Of a stretch of DNA of 64,000 nucleotides, positions 41,808 through 51,463 are shown piece after piece. Every line of letters begins with the position of its first letter. Position 1 is the stretch's first letter. Below the pieces are notes generated by a model, which saw only the letters and a list, made by a program, of their open reading frames with translations, made no database searches and was not told the DNA's origin. A program made the translations under genes and the position numbers. The DNA comes from an uncultured Anaerobiospirillum sp. (GTDB lineage Bacteria; Pseudomonadota; Gammaproteobacteria; Enterobacterales; Succinivibrionaceae), in assembly GCA_944389615.1 (NCBI GenBank), contig CALXNA010000006.1:1-64000 (forward strand), read 5' to 3'.

Positions 41808-44800
41808 TTACTCAGCAGGTGGCGCCTTGCGGGCGGCCTCCTCTAAGGCGCGCTGCTGGCGAGCCAGAATGCGGGCTTCCTCGGCCTCAGCCATCTTCTT
41901 CTTTTGGTCAGCTGGGATGTATTTGGTGAAGTATCTCATGACCAAGACGAAGAAGACTGGAACGAAGAAGATCGCGAGCACGGTCGCCGAGATCATGCCG
42001 CCGATAACGCAGATACCGATTTCGTTACGACCAGCGGCACCGGCGCCTGAGGACATGGCCAATGGCAGCACACCTAAGATGAAGGCGGCCGAGGTCATGA
42101 TGATTGGGCGCAGACGGATACGCGCGGCTTCCGTGACCGCATCGGTCAAGCGCGAGCCCTTGTCGTACAGCTCCTTGGCGAACTCTACAATCAAGATCGC
42201 GTTCTTGGCCGACAGGCCCACCGTGGTCAATAGACCTACTTGGAAGTAAACGTCGTTACGCAAGACGGTCTGTACCGGTACGTACTGGGTGATGAGCGCT
42301 GCTAAGACCGCGCCGATAATGCCCAGTGGTACCACCAGCATGACCGCAAATGGAATCGACCACGACTCGTACAGAGCGGCCAAGGACAAGAACACGATGA
42401 GGAGCGATACCGAGTAGAGCAGTGGGGCTTGGGTACCAGACAGACGCTCTTGGAAGGAGACGCCCGTCCACGAAATGCCAAAGCCTGCTGGCAGCACTTC
42501 GCGCGCAAGACGCTCCATCTCTAACATCGCCTCACCGGTGGAGACGCCGGCGGCAGGGGCGCCTTGGATGTTCATGGCACCGACACCGTTAAAGCGCTCG
42601 AGGCGTGGCGAGCCGTAATCCCACGAAGTGGTGATGAAGGCCGAGCATGGCACCATTTGGCCCGAGGCATTGCGGACATACCACTTGTTGAGGTCAAGCT
42701 CGGTCATACGAGCATCGGCCTCAGCTTGGACGAAGACCTTCTTGACGCGGCTGCGCTCCATGAAGTTGTCGACGTAAGCCGAACCCCAAGCCACCGACAA
42801 GGTGGTGTTGATGTCGCTTACGTTCAGACCTAAGGCCAAGGCCTTCTCATAGTCGATGGAGAGCTTGAACTGTGGCTGATCGTCTTGACCGTTCGCACGT
42901 ACCTGCATCAACAATGGCGATTGCTGCGCAGCGTAGAGATAGTCTTGACGTACCTTGGTTAAAGCGGCGTGACCGGCACCACCATTGTCCTGTAAGTACA
43001 GGTCAAAGCCCGAGGCAATACCCAGCTCTGGAATGGCCGGGAGGTTGAAGGCGAAGGCTAGGCCGTCGCGGATGCCCAAAAGTGGCATGTAAGCACGGTT
43101 AACAATCGCATCAGCGTGTTGATCGGAGCGCTTGCGCAGCGACCAGTCCTTGAGCTTTAAGAAGGCCATACCGGCGTTCTGACCAGAACCGGAGAAGGAG
43201 AAGCCGGTGATCGCCATGATGGTGTCGATGTTCTCACTTTCGTTGGTGAAGAAGTAATCGGACATCTTGGCCACGGCAGCCTTGGTCTTCTCGACGGTCG
43301 AACCGGATGGCAGGTTGATCATCGACATGAGCACGCCTTGGTCTTCGTTTGGTAAGAAGGCCGAAGGGATGCGCACAAAGCAGAAGCCTAAGGCGACGCA
43401 GATGACGATGTAGGCGACAATCTGGCGCTTTAACTGGTGTACGACCTTGCCCACGTGGTGCTGGTAGCCATGCGAGAAGCTCTCAAAACCGCGGTTGAAC
43501 AGATCAAAGAACTTGTTCACTGGGGTCATGAGCTTGTTGAGGACACCCATGAGGGCCGCTAAGAGCTTGTTCTTAGGAGCTGCTTGGCGATCCTCGAGCG
43601 ATTGGAGCATGGTGGCGCACAGGGCTGGGGTCAAGATCAAGGCGACTAAGACCGAGAGCACCATCGCCGAGACGATCGTGATCGAGAACTGGCGATAGAT
43701 AACACCGGTGGAACCGCCGAAGAAAGCCATTGGGATGAAGACCGCCGAGAGCACCAGCGCGATACCGATGAGCGCACCGGTAATCTGATCCATCGACTTG
43801 ATGGTGGCGTGGCGCGGCGGCAGCTGCTCCTCCTCCATAATACGCTCGACGTTCTCGACCACCACGATCGCGTCGTCAACTAGCAGACCGATCGCGAGCA
43901 CGAGGCCGAACATGGTCAAGGTATTGATCGAGAAGCCCAAGACCGACATGATGGCGAAGGTACCCAAGAGCACAACCGGCACCGTGATCGAAGGGATCAA
44001 GGTGGCGCGGAAGTTCTGCAAGAACAGGTACATAATCAAAACTACCAAGATGATAGCTTCGATTAAGGTGTGGAATACCTCGTTGATGGAGACCTTAATG
44101 AAGTCGGTGGTGTCGTATGGATAGGAGAGCGTGATCCACTCAGGGAAGTATTGCTCAAGATTATCCATCAGCGCCTTAACACGCTCGGCGGTGTCCAAGG
44201 CGTTAGCACCGGCAGCCAAACGAATCGCCAGACCCGACGAAGGCTGGCCGTTTTCGGTTGCGGTGATCTGATAGCTCTCAGAGCCGAGCTCAAGGCGCGC
44301 TACGTCCTTGAGACGCACCTTGGTGCCGTCGGTGTTGACGCGCAGCAAAATGTTCTCAAATTGCTCGACATTCTCAAGGCGCTTTTGACCGGTGATGGTG
44401 TAAGCGTATTGCTGACCTTCCACCGCCGGGGTACCACCTAAGGAACCGTAGGTCACCTGGGCGTTCTGCGCGGTGATGGCACTGGTAACTTCGGCCACCG
44501 AGATGGCGAAGTTAGTGAGCTTCTCTGGGTCTAACCAAATACGCATCGCGTACTCAGAACCGAACACCATCAAGTCACCGACACCAGCGACACGGGCTAA
44601 AGGCTCGTTGATGTTAGCGTAGATGTAGTCAGACAAGTCGGTGTTGGTGTGCAGGCCGTCATTGGCTTTCAAGCCTACGACCATCAAGAAGGCATCAGTC
44701 GACTTGGAGACGTTAACACCGTTTTGCTGTACGACCGTCGGTAACTGGGACTGCGTTTGTTGCAGCTTGTTTTGCACCTGAACCTGAGCGATATCGGCAT

Positions 44801-45095
44801 TGGTGCCTGGCTCGAAGGTAATGGTGATCGAGGAGTTACCGTAGGAGTCTGAGTTGGCCGACATGTACATGTAGCCATCCAGACCAGTCATGTTTTGCTC
44901 AATGATCTGGGTCACGGAGCGCTCTACCGTGGAGGCGTCAGCACCCGGGTAGGAGGCACGAATCGAGACCGCAGGTGGCGCGATGGTCGGGTACTGCGAG
45001 ACCGGCAAGGTAAAGACCGAGACCAAGCCTGCCAGCATGATGACAATCGCGATAACCCACGCAAAGATCGGGCGATTGATAAAGAAACGTGACAT
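41808..45095 (-). CDS. acrB: RND multidrug efflux pump, inner-membrane transporter (AcrB family)
   Basis: AcrB exports drugs, bile salts and detergents from the periplasm and inner membrane using proton antiport, in a complex with AcrA and an outer-membrane channel. The 1095-residue protein begins [17 protein letters not shown] like AcrB (1049). The proton-relay pair Asp407-Asp408 lies in [14 protein letters not shown] at the E. coli numbering, and the relay Lys is in [18 protein letters not shown]. Twelve membrane segments and two large periplasmic loops are apparent. The C-terminus has an extra charged, Glu/Ala/Arg-rich tail. It follows acrA with a 126-base gap; no tolC is in the window. 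Likely under the TetR operator at 46925. Confidence 0.95.
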   Translation of the reverse strand: MSRFFINRPIFAWVIAIVIMLAGLVSVFTLPVSQYPTIAPPAVSIRASYPGADASTVERSVTQIIEQNMTGLDGYMYMSANSDSYGNSSITITFEPGTNADIAQVQVQNKLQQTQSQLPTVVQQNGVNVSKSTDAFLMVVGLKANDGLHTNTDLSDYIYANINEPLARVAGVGDLMVFGSEYAMRIWLDPEKLTNFAISVAEVTSAITAQNAQVTYGSLGGTPAVEGQQYAYTITGQKRLENVEQFENILLRVNTDGTKVRLKDVARLELGSESYQITATENGQPSSGLAIRLAAGANALDTAERVKALMDNLEQYFPEWITLSYPYDTTDFIKVSINEVFHTLIEAIILVVLIMYLFLQNFRATLIPSITVPVVLLGTFAIMSVLGFSINTLTMFGLVLAIGLLVDDAIVVVENVERIMEEEQLPPRHATIKSMDQITGALIGIALVLSAVFIPMAFFGGSTGVIYRQFSITIVSAMVLSVLVALILTPALCATMLQSLEDRQAAPKNKLLAALMGVLNKLMTPVNKFFDLFNRGFESFSHGYQHHVGKVVHQLKRQIVAYIVICVALGFCFVRIPSAFLPNEDQGVLMSMINLPSGSTVEKTKAAVAKMSDYFFTNESENIDTIMAITGFSFSGSGQNAGMAFLKLKDWSLRKRSDQHADAIVNRAYMPLLGIRDGLAFAFNLPAIPELGIASGFDLYLQDNGGAGHAALTKVRQDYLYAAQQSPLLMQVRANGQDDQPQFKLSIDYEKALALGLNVSDINTTLSVAWGSAYVDNFMERSRVKKVFVQAEADARMTELDLNKWYVRNASGQMVPCSAFITTSWDYGSPRLERFNGVGAMNIQGAPAAGVSTGEAMLEMERLAREVLPAGFGISWTGVSFQERLSGTQAPLLYSVSLLIVFLSLAALYESWSIPFAVMLVVPLGIIGAVLAALITQYVPVQTVLRNDVYFQVGLLTTVGLSAKNAILIVEFAKELYDKGSRLTDAVTEAARIRLRPIIMTSAAFILGVLPLAMSSGAGAAGRNEIGICVIGGMISATVLAIFFVPVFFVLVMRYFTKYIPADQKKKMAEAEEARILARQQRALEEAARKAPPAE

Positions 45096-45221
45096 AAATT
45101 ACTCATCCCCTTGGGGGGCTTGTCCTTGGTGTGAGGAAGAGGGCGGTGCGCTTCCGCAAGCTGAGCTTGCGTGGGCGCGCAGCAGCGAGGCAAGCTCGCT
45201 TGCCCGCAAGCGCGAGGCGCT

Positions 45222-46421
45222 TTATGCGCCGGTCGCGGCATCAACCGCCGCGTTGCCCGCGGCTTGCTGCGCTGGCTCGTCCTTTACTTCAGTGACCAAA
45301 GCACCAGAACGGATCTTTTGCAGGTTGGACGATACGACGCGATCACCGACCTTAAGGCCCTTGGTGACGACGTAGTAGTCTTCGTACTCAGTACCAATCT
45401 CGATCACAGTACGCTGGGCTAAATTGTTCTCGTCGATGGTGTAGACATAGCTCAAGCCACCGGCCTCACGGATGACGGAGGCTTGGTGGATGACGACGGC
45501 GTTCGGAATTACGCCTTCGTGGAGGTCACCACGCAGGAACATGCCCGGCAGCAGAGTCTGCTCAGGGTTAGGCACAATGGCACGTAAGTTCACCATGCCG
45601 GTGGTCTCATCGACCGTGACGTCCGAGAACTCTAACAGGCCTTGGTGCTGGTACTTTTGACCGTTGGAGAAGTAGACGTCGACCGGAGCCTTGCCATCAT
45701 TGGTCTTGAAATTACCCGTGGCAATGGCTTGGCGCAGCGCTAAGTGATCTTCGACCGTTTGGCCTAAGTCCACGTACATTGGATCGAGCTGTTGAATCGT
45801 GGTTAAAGGATCGGCTTGCGAGGCGTTGACTAACGCTCCTTCGGTGACATTAGACTTGGAGATGCGCCCGGAGATTGGGGCGTAAACCTTGGTGTAGGCA
45901 AGGTTGATGTTCGCTGTCTCAAGGGTTGCCTCTGCGGCCTTGACCGCAGCATCAGCTTGCAGGTAGGCCGCCTGAGCGTCGTCGTAATCTTGCTTACTTA
46001 CCGCCTTCTTGGAGAGCAGTTGGCGATAGCGATCGGCGCGCAGCTTGGTGGCATAGAGGTTGGCCTGAGCGCTCTTTAAGTTAGCATCGGCGCTGCTGAC
46101 CTGAGCTTGGTATAAGGCCGGGTCAATCTGATAGAGCTGCTCGCCTTGCTTGACGGTCGAGCCTTCAACAAACAAGCGCTCTTGGATGATGCCCGAGACC
46201 TGCGGGCGTACCTCAGCCACGCGGGTGGAGCTGACACGACCAGTTAAGTGCGAGACGATCGGCACTTCCATCGTGGTGACCACGGAGACATCCACGGGAG
46301 TCGCTTGTGCTTGCTGGGTGGGGGCTTCCTGACCGCAGCCTGACAGTAACACAGCCGCGGCTAAAGCGCTGATGGCAACACCCGGCAGCAAATGCTTGTG
46401 GTGAATGTGAGACAGGAACAT
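45222..46421 (-). CDS. acrA: RND efflux periplasmic adaptor lipoprotein (AcrA family)
   Basis: The 399-residue protein has a lipoprotein signal with lipobox VLLSGC (Cys29), so Lgt should lipidate it. The membrane-fusion layout is complete: a beta-barrel/lipoyl half-motif (VRPQVSGIIQERLFVEGSTVKQGE), a coiled-coil hairpin (about 95-165), the second lipoyl half (YTKVYAPISGRISKSNVTEGALV), and a membrane-proximal domain. It connects AcrB to the outer-membrane channel. Translation starts after AAGGATTATCAGGT, a modest RBS. It is the first gene of acrA-acrB, with a long leader (about 480 bases) if the divergent promoter at 46908 is used. Confidence 0.93.
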   Translation of the reverse strand: MFLSHIHHKHLLPGVAISALAAAVLLSGCGQEAPTQQAQATPVDVSVVTTMEVPIVSHLTGRVSSTRVAEVRPQVSGIIQERLFVEGSTVKQGEQLYQIDPALYQAQVSSADANLKSAQANLYATKLRADRYRQLLSKKAVSKQDYDDAQAAYLQADAAVKAAEATLETANINLAYTKVYAPISGRISKSNVTEGALVNASQADPLTTIQQLDPMYVDLGQTVEDHLALRQAIATGNFKTNDGKAPVDVYFSNGQKYQHQGLLEFSDVTVDETTGMVNLRAIVPNPEQTLLPGMFLRGDLHEGVIPNAVVIHQASVIREAGGLSYVYTIDENNLAQRTVIEIGTEYEDYYVVTKGLKVGDRVVSSNLQKIRSGALVTEVKDEPAQQAAGNAAVDAATGA

Positions 46422-46883
46422 ACCTGATAATCCTTGTTAGAAAAAGAAAATAGTGCCCATCCGCCCTACCTCAGTAACGCGGCCAAGGATGGTATGTGTG
46501 CCATAGATGGTCGGCGCCCAAGATAGCGCGCTGATGCTGCCCTAATTGCTTTATGCAGCCCCTCGTTGAGCCGAGCGCCCTGCTCATTGAGCTAAGAGCC
46601 ATGGCCTTCGGCCCCATAAGGGACAGCCTCATGCGCCGCGGCGCAGGTGCCGCGCCCCATCTGCCAAAAAGAATAGGGGTACCCCACCGTAAGAAGCGTG
46701 GTGGGTTGAGCGCGCATAGGGGGCTATTAACATACCAGCGCTGGTTACAGGCGCATAATCAAAAGGTGACAAGTTGTTAGTAAAAGCGCTGCTGGCGGCT
46801 CCGGATGAGCCAAAATAGAGCAGCTGCTCCGCCGTGCTGGGCGCACTTTGGTTGTCAACTTTTGTTAGGCGTTTACAGACAGC

Positions 46884-46912
46884 TTGCATGTTTATCGCCT
46901 GCGCACTATTAT
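46884..46912 (+). promoter_or_regulatory. Promoter toward the tandem TetR genes
   Basis: TTGCAT (46884-46889), a 17-base spacer and TATTAT (46907-46912) form a fair sigma-70 promoter. The operator begins 12 bases after the -10, where a bound repressor would block it. Confidence 0.6.
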
Positions 46913-46936
46913 ACGCACATTCAGAACATACATACA
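46908..46936 (-). promoter_or_regulatory. Promoter toward acrAB
   Basis: On the minus strand there is a perfect TATAAT (46913 to 46908). The hexamer 17 bases upstream, TGTATG (46936-46931), is a poor -35 but lies within the operator, so repressor binding would occlude it. Confidence 0.5.
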
Positions 46937-46948
46937 CGACTGTATGTT
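46925..46948. promoter_or_regulatory. AcrR-like TetR-family operator
   Basis: AACATACA (46925-46932) and TGTATGTT (46941-46948) are perfect inverted repeats separated by 8 bases. The 24-base layout and sequence closely match the E. coli AcrR operator as I recall it (ACATACAT/ATGTATGT half sites). It overlaps or abuts both divergent promoters, so one or both downstream TetR proteins would repress acrAB and themselves. Confidence 0.8.
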
Positions 46949-47238
46949 TCAAATTTTGCGCCGCAGGCCGCGCCCGGCCTTGCTGCGCCGCGCACAGCAA
47001 AGAAATGCTCTGTGTCGCGCCGCCTGTGTCGCGCCGTAAGGGGCGGTCGCGGCGCGTGCGCGCTACCTGCGCGCTACCTGCGTACTGCCTGCGCGCCACT
47101 TGCGCCCCGTTTGTGCGCGCTACCTGCGCGCCGGGCGCGGGCCGGGCACAGCTTAGGGCCGAACTACCACGGGCAGTTTCATCACAGCGGATGTTTCATC
47201 CCGGCGACGGGGGCATTAGGTGTGGTTAAGGAGCCACC

Positions 47239-47868
47239 ATGTCAAAGAAAACCTATGAGGAAGCGCAAAAGACTAAGCTCAACATCTTGGCTGCGGCCAA
47301 GCAGGTCTTTACCTCCAAGGGCTATGCGAAGGCTTCGCTTTCTGATATTGCCCGTGTGGCCCATGTGACGCGTGGTGCCATCTATTGGCACTTTGAGAAC
47401 AAGGGCGAGCTCCTTGCGGCCTTGCTTGAGAACCATTTGGAGCGCCTCAACTTGCTGCCGACGCTGCGGGCGGCCGTGGCCGAAGATCAACGCGACCCCT
47501 TAGGTAAGATCCATCAGTGGGCCCTGCTCCACTTCCAAGCCGATGCCGAGGATTTCATCGTCTCGCCCCTAGGCGATATCTTCCAGCAGGTGATGGCCAC
47601 CGATGCCACTCATGAGGCTCAAGAGCGCTTGATTGAGCTCATCGAAAGCGAGCGGGAGATGCTCACGAGCGCCTTTCGCCGCGCCATCGCCTTAGGGCAG
47701 CTCTCCTCGAAGGTTGATGCCGAGCTGGTCGCCTCCTATGTCCATGGCACGATTGTGGGCTTGATCATCTCACTGCGTGACGGCTTGCACATCTCGCCTT
47801 ATCAGAGCAACAAGTTCATCATTGAGACCATGTTCCGCCACTTAAACGATTTGCATCTCTCCGCTTAG
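47239..47868 (+). CDS. TetR-family regulator, AcrR-like, first of a tandem pair
   Basis: The 209-residue protein has an N-terminal TetR helix-turn-helix (FTSKGYAKASLSDIARVAHV, then TRGAIYWHFENKGEL, residues about 22-60) that is nearly identical to AcrR and AcrR-like repressors of RND pumps. The C-terminal ligand domain is variable, as expected. The ATG has an AAGGAG RBS. The acrR-type operator and promoter lie about 290 bases upstream, with acrAB on the other side. The second TetR gene begins 35 bases downstream in the same direction. It probably represses acrAB and is released by pump substrates; which of the pair does so is not known. Confidence 0.9.
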   Translation: MSKKTYEEAQKTKLNILAAAKQVFTSKGYAKASLSDIARVAHVTRGAIYWHFENKGELLAALLENHLERLNLLPTLRAAVAEDQRDPLGKIHQWALLHFQADAEDFIVSPLGDIFQQVMATDATHEAQERLIELIESEREMLTSAFRRAIALGQLSSKVDAELVASYVHGTIVGLIISLRDGLHISPYQSNKFIIETMFRHLNDLHLSA

Positions 47869-47903
47869 GCTCCACTGCGCGGTAGAAAGCTTTGAGGTCT
47901 GCC

Positions 47904-48620
47904 ATGTTCAAACGAAATCACGAAGATGCCTTGATCACCAAGCAGCGCATTTTGGATGCTGCCAACAAGGTCTTCATTGCCAAAGGCTTTGAGAAAGCTT
48001 CGCTTACCGACATCGCGCGCGTAGCGCAGGTCACGCGCGGCGCGATCTACTGGCACTTTGAGAACAAAAACGACATCTTCGTGGAGCTGCTCGAGGCCCA
48101 AGCCAAGAGCACCAATCTGCGCACGACCCTCTACGCCGCCGCCAATCCTGACTCGCCTGACCCCATGGGCCTCTTGCGCCAGTGGATGTGCCTGATGTTT
48201 GACGACAACACCGAGCTCATCGTAAGCCCCGCCATCATCAACATCTGCGTCACCATCATGGCCGCAGATGAAAGCGATGATGCGCGCCAGCGCTTGGTCG
48301 AGTTTATGAAGGTGCGCAACATGTCCTTGGAGGCGGCCCTGCGCAACGCGGTGGCGCGCCAGCAGCTCCCGGCCGATCTCGACGTCAAGATCGCCGCCAC
48401 CTACTTAAAGGCTATCATCGATGGTCAGTTTTCGCTTGCGTACACGCTCAACAACTACTTCCGCCGCGACTACTACCTCAAGATGGTCGACATCGCCTTA
48501 GCCCACGTCAAGGAACTGCGACAGCTGCCGCAGGCGGCAGCGCGCCCCGCATCTGCGGCGGTGCGGTCGGCAGCAGTGCGCCCCGCCGTGTGTCTAGCCG
48601 CTCGTTCGGTCTCGGCGTAA
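47904..48620 (+). CDS. TetR-family regulator, second of a tandem pair
   Basis: I choose the ATG at 47904 (GAGG upstream), giving 238 residues. The DNA-binding part (FIAKGFEKASLTDIARVAQV, TRGAIYWHFENKNDIF) is very close to that of the preceding gene, indicating a tandem duplication, whereas the ligand domains have diverged. The last 30 residues are Ala/Arg/Val-rich low-complexity. The recognition helices are almost the same, so both proteins could bind the operator at 46925 and perhaps form heterodimers. It is probably cotranscribed with the first TetR gene. yciA is convergent 22 bases downstream. Confidence 0.88.
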   Translation: MFKRNHEDALITKQRILDAANKVFIAKGFEKASLTDIARVAQVTRGAIYWHFENKNDIFVELLEAQAKSTNLRTTLYAAANPDSPDPMGLLRQWMCLMFDDNTELIVSPAIINICVTIMAADESDDARQRLVEFMKVRNMSLEAALRNAVARQQLPADLDVKIAATYLKAIIDGQFSLAYTLNNYFRRDYYLKMVDIALAHVKELRQLPQAAARPASAAVRSAAVRPAVCLAARSVSA

Positions 48621-48642
48621 GGGCCAGCTTAATGCCGCGCCG

Positions 48643-49215
48643 TTAGCAGCTTTCGGGCTTTTTGATCGAGCCATCGGCGTGCAGGCCGACGATGCCGGCA
48701 TCGATCCCCTTTTCGGCGATGATATGGGCCTCAGGCGGCAGCGGACGTGGACGGCCGTCATCGCCCACCGCGACATAGGTAAAGCACGCTTCCGTGACCA
48801 AGTCGCGCGTGGTCTCGGTGTGCTCGTAAATCTTCTTGACCCACAGCTCCAAGCTGATCTTAAGCGAGGTGCGGCCGACCTTGATGCAGTGGCCGTAGCA
48901 GCAGACCACATCGCCCACCTCAACTGGCTTTAAGAAGTTCATGGCGTCCACCGCGACGGTGACGACGCGCCCATGGGCGATTTCGCGGGCTAAGATCGCG
49001 CCTGCGATATCGAGCTGGGACATAATCCAGCCGCCGAAGATGTCACCGGCCGGATTGGTATCGCGCGGCAGGGTCATGGTGCGCAGTAAGAGGTTGCCCA
49101 GCGGCGGATGCGGATGGGCGCTGACATCCTTTTTGCTGCCCACCGGTGGCAGTGGCTTAGTGTGCGGGGCGGCCGTCGCGGCAACCGCGTTCTCTTGGGG
49201 CTTCTCTGCGCTCAT
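48643..49215 (-). CDS. yciA: Acyl-CoA thioesterase, YciA type
   Basis: YciA is a hot-dog fold hexameric thioesterase hydrolysing a broad range of acyl-CoAs in the cytoplasm. I choose the ATG at 49215 behind AGGAGG, giving 190 residues. The first 40 or so are a Pro/Ala/Lys-rich extension absent from E. coli YciA (132 residues). The core has TMTLPRDTNPAGDIFGGWIMSQLD, where the Asp/Asn segment supplies the active site, followed by NFLKPVEVGDVV and a C-terminal EACFTYVAVGDDGRPRPLP. It is a single-gene unit, convergent with the TetR pair. Confidence 0.93.
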   Translation of the reverse strand: MSAEKPQENAVAATAAPHTKPLPPVGSKKDVSAHPHPPLGNLLLRTMTLPRDTNPAGDIFGGWIMSQLDIAGAILAREIAHGRVVTVAVDAMNFLKPVEVGDVVCCYGHCIKVGRTSLKISLELWVKKIYEHTETTRDLVTEACFTYVAVGDDGRPRPLPPEAHIIAEKGIDAGIVGLHADGSIKKPESC

Positions 49216-49402
49216 GACAACACTCCTCCTCACGTTGGCACAGTTCACCTGAAACAGTGGCCATTATAGGGCAAAGCGCCGCCTGCGGCAGCGCGGGCGC
49301 GTCGCGTCACCGCGCGGTAAGCGCCCAGTGTCACGGTAGGGGCGGAGCGGGAGTGGCCTGCGCAAGTTTCCTCGGCTCACATTTTGAAGCGGTGGCGCTT
49401 GT

Positions 49403-49408
49403 TATAAT
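49403..49408 (+). promoter_or_regulatory. Candidate -10 for the squalene synthase gene
   Basis: A perfect TATAAT lies 65 bases ahead of the ATG at 49473. I found no good -35 at the standard distance, so the call rests on the -10 alone. Confidence 0.4.
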
Positions 49409-49472
49409 GGCAGGAAGCCGCCTGAGGCAGGTTAGCGCCTTGGGCTTGTGATACTTTTGACCTTCTGGATCT

Positions 49473-50585
49473 ATGGACGCGAATCCTCCACCTAATTCTC
49501 CTTACTCGGGCCTAAAACGCCACCATGCTAATGTGAGCGTGTACGCTTACTCCTCGTCCGGCCCCATCTTGAGCCAAGAAGCTCTGTACTCCCACCTCAA
49601 CTTGGTATCGCGCTCCTTTGCGCTGACCATTCCTCTGATGCCGACGCCCCTTAAGGACTACATTAGCCTCGCCTACCTCATCTGCCGCATCGTGGATACC
49701 GTCGAAGACGATGCCAGCGCGCCTACCGTCGACAAGATTACGTGGTTATCGGATTTCTCGTTCTTAGCCGGAGACGAGTTTGAGCAGCATGACGTGCTCT
49801 TAGGGCTGCGAGCGCGCGCCTTAGAGCTGACCCAAGGGGGCTCAGGGGAGCATGACGTGGCCTTGCTCTCTGATCTTGAGCTGGTCATCAATCTCTTATT
49901 GACCTTCCCTGAGGAGGTCAAGTCCGTCATTTGCCACGGGGTGGCGATCTTAGGCCACGGCATGGCCTCCTCGCTGCGCAAGAGCCTTGAGGCGGCGCAG
50001 ATCGAAAATCTAGATGACGTTGACAACTACTGCTACTTTGTGGCCGGCGTGGTCGGGGAGATGCTCGCTGAGCTCTTTAGCCTGAGCGATAGGAAGGCCG
50101 ACAAAAAGGATTTGATGGAGCTTGCGGTCAGCTTCGGCGAAGGGCTGCAGCTGACCAACATCCTGCGCGACCGCGCCAAGGACGCCCAGCGCGGTGTCAA
50201 ATTCTTACCTGCGAGTACGCGCGATGAGCTGCTTGAGTATGTGGCGCTGACCCAAGGCCACCTCGATGACGCGATCAACTTTATCTGCACCCTCTCGCCT
50301 AAAGAGAGCGCAGGCGTGCGCCTGTTTTGCTTAACCAACGTCGCCATGGCGATGTACTTGCTGCGCAAGGTCGCGCGCAATCCGCTCGACCCTGAGTGCA
50401 ACTACCGGATCTCGCGCCCTAACGTCAAACGGCTCTTTATCCTATGCCGTTTGGCCGTGCGCGCCAACTGGTCGGTCAAGGCTCTAAGCTTCCTGCTCTC
50501 CTTGGGCATGCGCCATCAGCGGCGCAGCGCGCGCCAGCTGCGCGACAAGGTCTCAATCTGGGATCATTCCTCAACCACGAATTAG
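49473..50585 (+). CDS. Squalene synthase-like head-to-head prenyl synthase
   Basis: The 370-residue protein belongs to the trans-isoprenyl diphosphate synthase head-to-head class. It has SRSFALTIPLMP (47-58), the first Asp-rich motif DTVEDD (75-80), and the second, NILRDRAKDAQRG with Asp233 and Asp237, both binding Mg-diphosphate. The DTVEDD form is closer to true squalene synthases (human DTLEDD) than to phytoene synthases or HpnC/HpnD. It would condense two farnesyl diphosphates to squalene or a relative. No hopanoid or carotenoid gene is in the window, so the end product is unknown. RBS is weak. A C-terminal membrane anchor like that of eukaryotic enzymes is not obvious. Confidence 0.85.
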   Translation: MDANPPPNSPYSGLKRHHANVSVYAYSSSGPILSQEALYSHLNLVSRSFALTIPLMPTPLKDYISLAYLICRIVDTVEDDASAPTVDKITWLSDFSFLAGDEFEQHDVLLGLRARALELTQGGSGEHDVALLSDLELVINLLLTFPEEVKSVICHGVAILGHGMASSLRKSLEAAQIENLDDVDNYCYFVAGVVGEMLAELFSLSDRKADKKDLMELAVSFGEGLQLTNILRDRAKDAQRGVKFLPASTRDELLEYVALTQGHLDDAINFICTLSPKESAGVRLFCLTNVAMAMYLLRKVARNPLDPECNYRISRPNVKRLFILCRLAVRANWSVKALSFLLSLGMRHQRRSARQLRDKVSIWDHSSTTN

Positions 50586-50741
50586 GGCACGCAGGCCCGC
50601 GCCGCAGCGGGCGGCGCTGGCGCGCGCCGATGCGGCGTGCAACTTTTGCAACTAAGCACGCTCTAAGTGATGCTCGGTAAGATCGGGCTTTGGCATGATG
50701 CCGGATGGCTGGATTTTGGTTTTTTGGTGGAGACATCATCT

Positions 50742-51392
50742 ATGTGGAAAAAAGTGGCGGCGCTCATTTCCTCCATTGCGTTAGGTCTGAGCGTAAGCAC
50801 GGTCAGCCTCGCGGCGGAGACGACGTATGAAGAGGGCGTCAACTACGAGGTACGTACCGATAAGCTCACCCCCACCAAGGAAATCCGTGAGTTCTTTTCG
50901 TTTTGGTGCGGCCACTGCTACGCCTTGCAAGGCGACTTTGAGCGCCTCAAAGAGGCCTTTCCGCAGGCGGCCTTTGAGCGCAACCCGGTCTCGATGTTAG
51001 GCGGCCCGATGGGCCCGGAGTCGCAGCGTGCCTTAGCTGTGGCAAGCAACTTGGGCTTTGAGGACATCTTCGTGAACTATCTGTTCAACGAGATGCATCA
51101 AAAGGGCAACATCCCGATGAGCCATGCGGACATGGTCGCCATTGCGGTGGCTAGCGGCATCCCCAAGACGCGCTTTGAGCAAGAGTACAACACCTTCCCG
51201 ATCATCGGTAAGGTCGCTCAATACGACCGCTGGGGCCAAGACATCAACATCGAGGCGGTGCCTGAGATCTTGGTCAACGGCAAGTACTTGGTCACGATGG
51301 AGTCCGTCGACAACGTCGACCAGCTCATTGACCTTGTCGGCTACCTATTAAACAAGGACGAGCTGCCGGACGCCCCGCAGCGCGGGAAGTAA
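50742..51392 (+). CDS. dsbA: Periplasmic thiol:disulfide oxidoreductase DsbA
   Basis: DsbA introduces disulfide bonds into exported proteins and is reoxidised by DsbB. I choose the ATG at 50742 (GGAG 10 bases ahead), giving 216 residues. A signal peptide ends near LAA-E (residue 25), then the thioredoxin-fold active site FWCGHC, with Cys56 and Cys59, is followed by the helical insertion typical of DsbA and a VPEILVNGKY cis-Pro loop. The length and order match E. coli DsbA (208). Its position convergent with a yihG-like gene mirrors the E. coli dsbA-yihF-yihG neighbourhood. A perfect hairpin terminator follows. Confidence 0.96.
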   Translation: MWKKVAALISSIALGLSVSTVSLAAETTYEEGVNYEVRTDKLTPTKEIREFFSFWCGHCYALQGDFERLKEAFPQAAFERNPVSMLGGPMGPESQRALAVASNLGFEDIFVNYLFNEMHQKGNIPMSHADMVAIAVASGIPKTRFEQEYNTFPIIGKVAQYDRWGQDINIEAVPEILVNGKYLVTMESVDNVDQLIDLVGYLLNKDELPDAPQRGK

Positions 51393-51410
51393 GCATTACC
51401 CTGATTCCCA

Positions 51411-51444
51411 AAGAGAAAAGGTCGCTGCCGCGACCTTTTCTCTT
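51411..51444. terminator. Bidirectional terminator between dsbA and yihG
   Basis: AAGAGAAAAGGTCGC and GCGACCTTTTCTCTT form a perfect 15-bp stem with a TGCC loop, 18 bases past the dsbA stop and 19 before the yihG stop. The T-rich arms suit termination on either strand. Confidence 0.9.
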
Positions 51445-51463
51445 ATGAAGGAGGCAAAGCCCG

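Larger units (their letters stand above)
46422..47238. other. Divergent regulatory region between acrA and the first TetR gene
   Basis: These 817 bases contain the face-to-face promoters and the AcrR-like operator near 46884-46948. The remaining leaders (about 480 bases toward acrA, about 290 toward tetR) have no gene I can support; GC-rich repeats of GCGCTACCTGCG type occur at 47060-47135. Confidence 0.6.
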
